From assembly GCA_007116755.1 (NCBI GenBank), contig SKHU01000080.1:1-6019 (forward strand): a DNA stretch of 6,019 nucleotides. The letters run 5' to 3'. Positions 1-5,170 of the stretch are shown one piece after another. A program made the position numbers and the translations under genes. The stretch's first letter is position 1. Every line of letters starts with the position of its first letter. Under the pieces are notes generated by a model, which worked only from the letters and a program-made list of their open reading frames with translations, was not told the DNA's origin and searched no databases. Source of the DNA: Alphaproteobacteria bacterium (lineage in GTDB: Bacteria; Pseudomonadota; Alphaproteobacteria; Micavibrionales; CSBR16-224).

Positions 1-497
1 CCCGCGCCCGCCGCAACGGCAATAATGCCGTCTGCACCCGCATCGGCGGCTTTTTTGGCGTGATAGGGGTTGGTCACGTCATGCAGCACAACACCGCCAT
101 AGCTGTGCACGGCTTTCACCAGCTCCGGCACGGCGCCGAGCGAGGTGATAATCACCGGCACTTTGTGTTTGACGCACAGCTCCAGATCCTCCTGCAGGCG
201 CGGATTGCTTTTATGCACAATCAGATTGACCGCATAAGGCGCAATTTTTTTATCCGGATTGTCTTTTTTCAGCTTGGCAATACCGTCATTCATCTGCGTC
301 AGCCATGTGTCGAGCTCTTCCGGGGTGCGGCAATTCAGCGCCGGAAAACTGCCCATAATGCCCTCTTCACAGCAGGCAAGCGCCAGCTTCGGGTTGGAAA
401 TCAGAAACATCGGCGCGGCAATCAGCGGCAAATCCAGCTTGCCGCGCAGATTTTTTGCCGTTTCGTTTTTACTTGGTTTTTTTGTCGGATTGGCCAT
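1..497 (-). CDS. Nitronate monooxygenase (2-nitropropane dioxygenase family), 3' end outside window
   Basis: FMN-dependent TIM-barrel enzyme that oxidises alkyl nitronates such as propionate 3-nitronate to aldehydes or keto acids, detoxifying them in the cytoplasm. The minus strand is open from ATG at 497 to the window edge, giving 165 codons of a protein usually about 320-360 aa. Family-typical stretches are visible: the FMN-side 'IAAPMFLIS' (about residues 26-34), 'GSFPALNCRTPEEL' (49-62), 'PYAVNLIVHKSNPRLQEDL', 'VPVIITSLGAVPELV', 'HDVTNPYHAKKAADAGADG' and finally 'IIAVAAGAG'. In this family that last motif runs into the glycine-rich loop carrying the catalytic His, which would lie just past the edge. 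The start is supported by GGAG (complement of 505-508) 7 nt upstream. The start lies inside the end of the 89-aa membrane-protein gene (29-nt overlap), so the two are probably translationally coupled. The family call is firm; the substrate is not known from sequence. Confidence 0.9.
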   Translation of the reverse strand, partial: MANPTKKPSKNETAKNLRGKLDLPLIAAPMFLISNPKLALACCEEGIMGSFPALNCRTPEELDTWLTQMNDGIAKLKKDNPDKKIAPYAVNLIVHKSNPRLQEDLELCVKHKVPVIITSLGAVPELVKAVHSYGGVVLHDVTNPYHAKKAADAGADGIIAVAAGA

Positions 498-738
498 GTT
501 TTTTCTCCAGTTCTTCCAATTCGGATTTCATGCGGGCGATATTCAGCGCCCGCGCCAGTTTGCGTTCTTCCCGCGACGGCCCCGCATATAACGTCACGGC
601 GGCCAGCAGCGGCAGCACGGCCAGCAGCAGCGCCAGCAGCCTGTCCTGTGCGCTATAACCCTGCGTGAAGACCAGCGCAGCGGCGGCAAGCTGCACGGCG
701 ATGGCGATATAAACAGCGATCCGCAAAAAACACATCAT
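469..738 (-). CDS. Small two-helix membrane protein, hypothetical
   Basis: An 89-aa protein that I do not recognise as a named family. Residues about 5-26 form one hydrophobic helix and about 33-54 a second (rich in Leu and Ala). The rest (about 55-89) is a highly charged tail, Arg/Lys/Glu-rich and ending in KKTK, with a helical pattern (ELEELEKK) that could form a short coiled coil. This suggests a hairpin in the inner membrane with a cytoplasmic tail. Start: two ATGs are adjacent (738-736 and 735-733). AGGA (complement of 747-750) lies 8 nt before the first, so I chose that one. The stop (TAA, complement of 469-471) falls inside the nitronate monooxygenase gene, and the two probably form one operon led by this gene. 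Its position may mean a related role, but nothing in the sequence shows one. Confidence 0.75.
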   Translation of the reverse strand: MMCFLRIAVYIAIAVQLAAAALVFTQGYSAQDRLLALLLAVLPLLAAVTLYAGPSREERKLARALNIARMKSELEELEKKHGQSDKKTK

Positions 739-841
739 TTAAAAAATCCTTTCCGTCTGTTATCGACTTCTTAAATATTTTATATTCAAATGGGGTGTAT
801 ATTTTGAGAATGAATTTATCACGAAATGAGGGACAATATAA
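739..841. promoter_or_regulatory. AT-rich divergent intergenic region
   Basis: This 103-nt spacer separates the minus-strand membrane-protein/monooxygenase pair from the plus-strand MuiA-family gene, so it should hold promoters for both directions. It is much richer in A+T than the flanking genes, especially 770-825. Ribosome-binding sites are visible at both ends: AGGA on the minus strand (747-750) and GAGGGA on the plus strand (828-833, 8 nt before ATG 842). I could not pick a convincing -35/-10 pair in either direction. TATATT (798-803) is a possible plus-strand -10, but it lacks a good -35. Confidence 0.35.
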
Positions 842-1582
842 ATGAAAAAGCTTTTTCTTCCCGTTTTAACGGCTGTTCTTCTGGTGACAGCGCCGCTTTC
901 CGCAGAGGCAAAAGACATTACGGCATACAGTGCCATCACCGCCGTGACGGTGTATTCCAACCGCGCAACAGTGACGCGCACGGCAACGGTGGATGTGCCC
1001 GCGGGGGCGCATACGGTGCTGTTTGAAGGGCTGCCGCAGAATATTTCGGGTGATTCGCTGCGGGTGGAGGGTAGCGCAACGGCGGATGTGACATTCGGCG
1101 CCCTGTCGCATCAACAGGTGGTGACGCAGGAGCTGACCTCGGAAAAAGAGCGCGAGCTTAGCGATGCGCTGCAAAAGCTGCGCGATCTGATTGACACGGA
1201 AAACGCCGAAATTCAGGGGCTGGATGCGCGGCTTGCTCTGCTGCGCTCCATCGGCCAGACGGCAACCAAGCGCAGCAACGAGGAATTTGAAAATCTGCAA
1301 TTTCAGCCCGAGCAATGGGCGGCCGCTGCAGAAGCCATGCAAAGCGGCACGGCAGAGGTGCTGAAGGCGCGGCAGCAACACCAGATCAATATCCGCAATC
1401 TGAACGAGGGCGTGCGCAAGGTTGAAACCGAATTGCGGCAGATGCGTACAGGCCAGCGCCGTACGCATACGGTTTCCGTCCCGCTGGAATCGGCGGCGGC
1501 GACAAAGCTGACGGTCAAACTCAGCTATCAGGTTGCGAACGCTTCATGGAAGCCGGTTTATGATGCGCGGCTGGACACGTAA
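842..1582 (+). CDS. N-terminal fragment of the MuiA-family protein: signal peptide, DUF4140 and coiled coil
   Basis: If the TAA is real and terminates, this is what is translated: 246 aa. ATG 842 is preceded by GAGGGA (828-833) with 8 nt spacing. Residues 1-23 form a clear Sec signal peptide: MKK, then a hydrophobic run, then A-E-A, with cleavage expected before Lys24. The DUF4140-like part contains 'ITAVTVYSNRATVTRTA' and 'VPAGAHTVLFEGLP', the N-terminal hallmark of the family. Residues about 95-205 are rich in Glu, Gln, Lys and Arg with heptad-like spacing. The fragment ends about 30 residues into DUF4139 ('KLSYQVANASWKPVYDARLDT'), so it would carry an unfolded tail. It could still be exported to the periplasm, but would lack the main C-terminal domain. 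Confidence 0.7.
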   Translation: MKKLFLPVLTAVLLVTAPLSAEAKDITAYSAITAVTVYSNRATVTRTATVDVPAGAHTVLFEGLPQNISGDSLRVEGSATADVTFGALSHQQVVTQELTSEKERELSDALQKLRDLIDTENAEIQGLDARLALLRSIGQTATKRSNEEFENLQFQPEQWAAAAEAMQSGTAEVLKARQQHQINIRNLNEGVRKVETELRQMRTGQRRTHTVSVPLESAAATKLTVKLSYQVANASWKPVYDARLDT

Positions 1583-1600
1583 AACGGCGACTTACAAATC

Positions 1601-2527
1601 GTGCAATACGGCGCGGTGCGCCAGTTGACGGGCGAAGACTGGAGAGGCGTTGCCTTGACGCTGTCCACCGCACAGCCGCATCGCGGCGCATCGCCGCCGC
1701 CGCTGGGAACGGTCTGGGTCAGAAAACAGCCGGAATATAAAGCCGCCCCCGCCGCTGCGCGGATGATGGGACGCGCTGCCGCACCGATGGCGGATATGGC
1801 GGAAATGGCTGTGATGTCCTATGAAGCCGACGGCGTTGCCGCATCGCCGCCTCCGCCGCGCGAGGCGCGGTTTGCCGGAGCGGAGATCGATACGGGCGGT
1901 TTTGTCACCGAATACCGCGTTGCCGGTCCGGCAACGATTGCGAGCGACAATAACGAAACCAAGCTGATGGTCGGCGCGTTTGATGTCGATACGGCGCTGG
2001 AGGTGCATATCCAGCCGCAGCACACGACAGAGGCGTTTCTGGTCGCGCGCGGCACGCTGAAAGGTGATGCGCCGCTGCTGGCGGGCGAGGTCAGCCTGTT
2101 CCGTGACGGTGCCTATGTCGGCAAAAGCGGCTTTCCGCTGCTGCGCCCCGGCGAGGCGCATGACCTGTTTTTCGGCGTGGATGACCGGATTTCAGTCAAA
2201 CGCAACACGCTCAAAGACGAGCGCCGTCAGGGCGGCATGATCGTCCGCGATTCGATACTGGAGCGGCATTATGTGACGGAAATTCAAAATCTGCGCCGCA
2301 ATCCGGTGGAATTGCGCGTGCGCGAGGCCATACCCGTCAGTCAGGACGGCGATATCAAAATCGATATTCAGCGCAATGCCACAACAGCAGGCTATGCCGA
2401 GGATGTCGAAAATATCAGGGGTCTGCTGCAATGGAACGTGACGCTGCCGCCGCAGCAAAAGACAGAGGTCAAACTCGGCTGGCGCGTCACATGGCCGGCA
2501 AATGATACGGTGATCGGCCTGCCGTAA
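1601..2527 (+). CDS. C-terminal fragment of the MuiA-family protein (DUF4139)
   Basis: This stretch continues the same frame after the TAA at 1580-1582 and holds nearly all of DUF4139: 'VRQLTGEDWRGVALTLSTAQP', a Met/Ala-rich low-complexity linker (about 1763-1860), 'GPATIASDNNETKLMVGAFD', 'LFFGVDDRISVKRNT', 'RHYVTEIQNLRRNPVELRVREAIPVS' and a closing 'VKLGWRVTWP'. The 1601 position is only the first possible start (GTG). No Shine-Dalgarno sequence precedes it, and a separate product would have no signal peptide. I therefore regard it as the remainder of the upstream gene rather than an independent one. Codon choice and conservation look intact, so the lesion must be recent. The stop (TAA 2525-2527) is 4 nt from the stop of the convergent protease gene. 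Confidence 0.55.
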   Translation: MQYGAVRQLTGEDWRGVALTLSTAQPHRGASPPPLGTVWVRKQPEYKAAPAAARMMGRAAAPMADMAEMAVMSYEADGVAASPPPPREARFAGAEIDTGGFVTEYRVAGPATIASDNNETKLMVGAFDVDTALEVHIQPQHTTEAFLVARGTLKGDAPLLAGEVSLFRDGAYVGKSGFPLLRPGEAHDLFFGVDDRISVKRNTLKDERRQGGMIVRDSILERHYVTEIQNLRRNPVELRVREAIPVSQDGDIKIDIQRNATTAGYAEDVENIRGLLQWNVTLPPQQKTEVKLGWRVTWPANDTVIGLP

Positions 2528-2531
2528 CCGG

Positions 2532-3419
2532 TCAGCGCCGCCGCCAGACGCCGTTGGCGTTCATGGCGCTGACGGTGCGGTATTCCCATGTATGGGCGCT
2601 GTCGGGGCGGACGATGCCGGGCGGGCTGCGGTTGTCCAGCACGTAATTGATGCCATCGGATTTTACCACCAGCGTGGCATGGCCGGCTTTTTTATCCGCG
2701 CGCATGGTGACGGTGACAAGGCGCATATCGTCCTCCGGCACGCCGATCCAGCGCAGTGCGAAATATTTCATAATGGCAAAATCCTCGCAATCGCCGCGTT
2801 TGTTTTTCAGGGAGTCCAGCGGCGTTGCCCAGTAATCGGCTTTTCCGTACACCTCGCGGTCTGAGGCATAGGTCAGAAAGTTGTCAACGCGGCGGTCCAC
2901 CTCGCGCAGCTGCTGCATACGCGGCTTGTCTTTCAGATCGTCGAAACTGCGCAGCCAGTTGGCGACAATGTCCAGATTTTCCGAAGAGCGCCGCATCTCG
3001 CGGTTATGGCGGTCGATCATGCCGAACCAGCGATGGGAAAGCCACGCGCTGTCAGCTTCGCGCATGCGTTTGTTGAAAATCGTTGAAAGCGAATTGTCGT
3101 CGTTTACGGCGCTGTTTTGTGCGTGCAGACGGGCAAACCCGTCCTCCAGATCCGTCAGCGAGGCGCGGTTGTGATGAAGAACAAGGGCGGAGGAAGCGGG
3201 TGCCTCCACTGTTTGCGGTTGAAACGGCCTATTCTCCTGCGCCGCAACCGTACCGGCCGCACCGATTGTCAAAGCCGTCGCAGCAGCGGCGCATTTGAAT
3301 TTCTGCTTTAGATTTTTGCGGCGGTAAAACGGCAGATGTTTTTTTGGCAGGTTCTCTTTTGTATGGGTCTGCTTATGAATCTGCTTATGAGTTTGCTTAT
3401 ATCTGTGTTTGCGGCGCAC
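2532..3419 (-). CDS. Transglutaminase-like cysteine peptidase (BTLCP/DUF920, LapG-related), exported or membrane-anchored
   Basis: Papain-fold protease family whose best-known member, LapG, is a periplasmic Ca2+-dependent protease that clips large surface adhesins. With GTG 3419 the protein has 295 aa. The triad is visible: Cys211 in 'RGDCEDFAIMKYFAL', His247 in 'AGHATLVV' and Asp262 in 'YVLDNR'. Asp210 and Glu212 flank the Cys at the positions of the LapG Ca2+ ligands. Residues about 44-60 are hydrophobic and end 'GTVAA' before QEN, consistent with a signal peptide or anchor. The 43 residues before it are strongly basic and His-rich, far longer than a normal n-region. The frame stays open upstream to 3752, but GTG 3419 has GGGGAG (complement of 3427-3432) 7 nt upstream. 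No Met lies between it and the hydrophobic segment. No LapD/LapA-type partner is in the window, so the substrate is unknown. Confidence 0.85.
   Translation of the reverse strand: MRRKHRYKQTHKQIHKQTHTKENLPKKHLPFYRRKNLKQKFKCAAAATALTIGAAGTVAAQENRPFQPQTVEAPASSALVLHHNRASLTDLEDGFARLHAQNSAVNDDNSLSTIFNKRMREADSAWLSHRWFGMIDRHNREMRRSSENLDIVANWLRSFDDLKDKPRMQQLREVDRRVDNFLTYASDREVYGKADYWATPLDSLKNKRGDCEDFAIMKYFALRWIGVPEDDMRLVTVTMRADKKAGHATLVVKSDGINYVLDNRSPPGIVRPDSAHTWEYRTVSAMNANGVWRRR
3363..3398 (-). repeat. Three tandem 12-bp repeats encoding Lys-Gln-x-His
   Basis: On the minus strand three head-to-tail units follow each other: AAGCAAACTCAT, AAGCAGATTCAT and AAGCAGACCCAT. Each pair differs at two or three bases. 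They encode KQTH, KQIH and KQTH (residues about 8-19 from GTG 3419), inside the basic leader of the cysteine peptidase. Because the unit is a multiple of three, copy number can change without shifting the frame. The units have diverged somewhat, so this is an aged duplication rather than a fresh slippage tract. Confidence 0.85.
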
Positions 3420-3426
3420 GGCTGAT

Positions 3427-3432
3427 CTCCCC
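3427..3432 (-). promoter_or_regulatory. Shine-Dalgarno GGGGAG that decides the protease start
   Basis: The open frame of the protease continues about 110 codons further upstream, so the start is not obvious. GGGGAG on the minus strand sits exactly 7 nt before GTG 3419-3417. It is the best ribosome-binding site I see in this frame upstream of the hydrophobic segment. Upstream in-frame candidates would also cross the promoter region of the divergent symporter gene. Confidence 0.65.
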
Positions 3433-3462
3433 GATTGTTCCGGTTTTTTCCGCACACCCTCA

Positions 3463-3508
3463 ATTTTAGATAATGGAGAAAGGATAAACAACGCGCGGAA
3501 AATGTAAA
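3463..3508 (-). promoter_or_regulatory. Possible promoter(s) for the cysteine peptidase gene
   Basis: Two overlapping sigma70-like pairs are readable on the minus strand. The first is TTTACA (complement of 3503-3508), 16 nt, then TATCCT (3481-3486). The second is TTGTTT (3486-3491), 17 nt, then TAAAAT (3463-3468). Neither matches consensus well in both boxes. Either would give a leader of a few tens of nucleotides before the GGGGAG site. Offered as weak candidates only. Confidence 0.25.
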
Positions 3509-3528
3509 CCCCGCATTTTCGCAAACGC

Positions 3529-3548
3529 TGTCCGCATATGTCCGCATA
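3529..3548 (+). repeat. Perfect 10-bp direct repeat upstream of the symporter promoter
   Basis: TGTCCGCATA occurs twice head to tail (3529-3538 and 3539-3548), ending 11 bp before the candidate -35 box at 3560. Exact spacing of one helical turn places both copies on the same DNA face, as expected for paired regulator sites. A related GCATATAT recurs just after the -10 (3593-3600). No transcription factor family is recognised, so its operator role is an inference. Confidence 0.5.
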
Positions 3549-3559
3549 TATGAAATCCC

Positions 3560-3587
3560 TTGCCTTTCGTATGTTTCCCGCTATAGT
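3560..3587 (+). promoter_or_regulatory. Candidate sigma70 promoter of the symporter-aminotransferase unit
   Basis: TTGCCT (3560-3565) and TATAGT (3582-3587) are separated by 16 nt and match the -35 and -10 consensus at 4/6 and 5/6 positions. Transcription would start near 3594, leaving a leader of about 80 nt before GTG 3673. The leader contains an 8-T run (3631-3638) but no riboswitch or attenuator fold that I can recognise. The location just downstream of a 10-bp direct repeat supports regulation here. Confidence 0.4.
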
Positions 3588-3662
3588 AATGCGCATATAT
3601 AAAGGGTGTTTTGCGTATTTTCCGGTAAGTGTTTTTTTTGAAGAAAAAGATTTGAAGGAGCT

Positions 3663-3667
3663 AAGGA
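3663..3667 (+). promoter_or_regulatory. Shine-Dalgarno AAGGA supporting the GTG start of the symporter
   Basis: The symporter frame is open back to an ATG at 3538, but that region holds the likely promoter. AAGGA at 3663-3667 lies 5 nt before GTG 3673, and a second AAGGAG (3655-3660) is 12 nt before it. Starting here gives 'SFADLPQP...' and a protein of normal family length, removing 45 residues that do not resemble an NCS1 N-terminus. Confidence 0.6.
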
Positions 3668-3672
3668 CACCC

Positions 3673-5151
3673 GTGAGTTTTGCCGATCTCCCCCAACCGA
3701 AAAAGCCCAAAGGCGCGGATGACGCGCTGTGGAATGTTGATCTTGCCGTCACGCCGCAAGCGGCGCGGCAATGGAACTGGCAGGCGATTGCCTCGCTCTG
3801 GGTCGGGATGGTCGTCTGCGTGCCGACCTATATGCTGGCGGGAAGTCTCGTTTCCGAAGGCATGGCGTGGTGGCAGGCGGTGCTGACCATTCTGCTGGGC
3901 AACTGCATCGTGCTGGTGCCGATGCTGATGCTGGGTCATGCGGGCACAAAACACGGTATTCCGTTTCCGGTGCTTTTGCGCTCCTCTTTCGGGACGCTGG
4001 GGGCAAAAATTCCCGCCGTGGCGCGGGGGCTGGTTGCCTGCGGCTGGTTCGGCATCAATACATGGGTCGGCGGATCGGCGATTTACGTTATTCTGAACAA
4101 TCTGTCCGGCGGGGCTTTGGCCGCCGAGGCGCTGCCGCTTTTGGGCATCAATATTTACCAGACAATGTGTTTCCTTGCCTTCTGGGCGCTGCATATCTGG
4201 TTTATCAAAAACGGAACGGAATCAATCCGCTGGCTGGAAGTACTGGCCGCGCCGTTTTTGCTGTTTATGGGATTTGCCTTGCTGGGCTGGGCGTATTTTA
4301 CCGCCGGCGGTTTCGGCGAGATGCTCTCCACCCCCAGCGCTTTTGTCGCAGGCGGCATCAAGGAAGGGCAGTTCTGGCTTGTCTTCTGGCCGAGCCTAAC
4401 GGCGATGGTCGGGTTCTGGGCAACGATGGCGCTGAACATCCCCGATTTCACGCGTTTTGCCAAAAGCCAGAAAGACCAGTTTATCGGGCAGGCCGTCGGT
4501 TTGCCGATCCCGATGGCGCTGTTCGCCTTTATCGGCGTGGCCGTGACCTCCTCCACCGTGGTGATTTTCGGCGAGGCGATCTGGGACCCCGTAGAGCTGG
4601 CCGGAAGAATGGGCGGCATGGCCACCATATTGGCGCTGTGCGGGCTTGTGATTGCCACTTTGACAACCAATCTGGCCGCCAATGTTGTTGCCCCCGCTTA
4701 CGGATTTTCCAGCGTTGCGCCGAAAAAAATCTCGTTTAAAACCGGCGGCTATATCACCGCAGGGCTGGGGATTGCGATTTTCCCGTGGAAGCTGCTGGCA
4801 ACGGCAGGGGATTATCTGTTTGTCTGGTTGGTCGGCTATTCCGCGCTTTTGGGGCCGATTGCAGGGATTATGCTGGCCGATTATTATTTCATCCGCAAAA
4901 CCGAATTAAAAACCGCCGATCTCTACAAACATGACGGCGCCTACAGCAAAGGCGGCAAAGGCTGGAACTGCGCAGGTCTGGCGGCGCTGGTCATTGGGGC
5001 TGCGCCCTCATTGCCCGGATTTTGTGCGGCGGCCGGTATTTGCGATGCACCGGAATTTTTTAAAACGATTTATTCCTATGCGTGGTTCGTCGGGCTGTTT
5101 CTCGGCGGCGCGTCCTATCTTGTTTTGAGGAAATTGTGTAAAACGGATTAA
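3673..5151 (+). CDS. NCS1-family nucleobase/hydantoin:cation symporter
   Basis: Inner-membrane LeuT-fold symporter of the nucleobase:cation symporter-1 family (Mhp1, PucI, CodB), which imports pyrimidines, purines, allantoin or hydantoins with Na+ or H+. From GTG 3673 it is 492 aa with about 12 hydrophobic helices, the usual size. Visible family marks are 'WVGMVVCVPTYMLAGSLV' in TM1 (43-60), 'CGWFGINTWVGG' in TM3 (123-134), 'GFWATMALNIPDFTRF' in TM6 (247-262), 'ATLTTNLAANVVAP' in TM8 (328-341) and 'GPIAGIMLADYYFIRK' (394-409). By motif alignment Trp125 matches Mhp1 Trp117. Ala328, Thr331, Thr332 and Asn333/Asn337 match the Na+-site and substrate residues Ala309, Ser312, Thr313, Asn314 and Asn318. 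Asn129 stands where Mhp1 and PucI have Gln. The gene is followed after 19 nt by an aminotransferase, which points to pyrimidine or hydantoin catabolism. The family is firm; the substrate is inferred. Confidence 0.9.
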   Translation: MSFADLPQPKKPKGADDALWNVDLAVTPQAARQWNWQAIASLWVGMVVCVPTYMLAGSLVSEGMAWWQAVLTILLGNCIVLVPMLMLGHAGTKHGIPFPVLLRSSFGTLGAKIPAVARGLVACGWFGINTWVGGSAIYVILNNLSGGALAAEALPLLGINIYQTMCFLAFWALHIWFIKNGTESIRWLEVLAAPFLLFMGFALLGWAYFTAGGFGEMLSTPSAFVAGGIKEGQFWLVFWPSLTAMVGFWATMALNIPDFTRFAKSQKDQFIGQAVGLPIPMALFAFIGVAVTSSTVVIFGEAIWDPVELAGRMGGMATILALCGLVIATLTTNLAANVVAPAYGFSSVAPKKISFKTGGYITAGLGIAIFPWKLLATAGDYLFVWLVGYSALLGPIAGIMLADYYFIRKTELKTADLYKHDGAYSKGGKGWNCAGLAALVIGAAPSLPGFCAAAGICDAPEFFKTIYSYAWFVGLFLGGASYLVLRKLCKTD

Positions 5152-5170
5152 ACGCGAAAGGAAAACGCCC

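Larger units (their letters stand above)
842..2527 (+). pseudogene. MuiA-family (DUF4140/DUF4139) exported protein gene with an in-frame TAA at codon 247
   Basis: Reading 842-2527 in a single frame gives 561 residue positions and the whole architecture of the 'mucoidy inhibitor MuiA' family, whose members are usually about 500-600 aa. The order is: signal peptide, DUF4140 beta domain (about 30-95), a long Glu/Gln/Arg-rich coiled-coil (about 95-205), and DUF4139 (about 215-561). Codon 247 is TAA (1580-1582), in the middle of the conserved start of DUF4139. The protein reads 'PVYDARLDT', stop, 'NGDLQIVQYG', then 'VRQLTGEDW' and 'ALTLSTAQP', which is typical of this domain. There is no frameshift and no missing segment. 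A single change from a sense codon such as AAA, GAA or CAA would explain it. Either the gene is a very recent pseudogene, or the stop is a sequencing error, or it is bypassed. The biochemical function of the family is poorly defined. Confidence 0.8.

Noticed and set aside
60..668. Plus-strand 202-aa open frame opposite the first two genes
   Set aside because: It is antisense to the nitronate monooxygenase and the small membrane protein, both of which have ribosome-binding sites; the former also has strong family motifs. Its own translation shows no recognisable domain.
866..1468. Minus-strand 200-aa open frame inside the MuiA-family gene
   Set aside because: Composition (many Cys, His, Arg) is typical of an antisense shadow of a GC-rich gene, with no family resemblance.
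1580..1582. Genetic-code reassignment of TAA
   Set aside because: The membrane protein, the MuiA-family gene and the symporter all end normally at TAA, so one internal TAA is better explained by mutation, error or local readthrough.
1592..2161. Minus-strand 189-aa open frame beginning opposite the DUF4139 part
   Set aside because: Arg-rich shadow frame. The plus strand carries clear conserved DUF4139 sequence over the same bases.
3628..3655. T-run plus A-rich stretch as an attenuator or terminator in the symporter leader
   Set aside because: The only pairing is a weak A:T stem with no GC-rich hairpin before the T-run, so it does not look like an intrinsic terminator or known riboswitch.
3538..3672. 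N-terminal extension of the symporter from ATG 3538
   Set aside because: The extra 45 residues do not look like an NCS1 N-terminus and overlap the best promoter candidate. GTG 3673 has a proper ribosome-binding site and gives normal length.
3420..3752. N-terminal extension of the cysteine peptidase upstream of GTG 3419
   Set aside because: It would run through the divergent promoter region into the symporter coding sequence. It has no supporting ribosome-binding site as good as GGGGAG at 3427-3432.
3771..4739. Plus-strand 322-aa open frame within the symporter gene
   Set aside because: It is the out-of-frame reading of the NCS1 gene, full of Arg/Gly/Ala with no membrane pattern, while the main frame carries all the NCS1 motifs.
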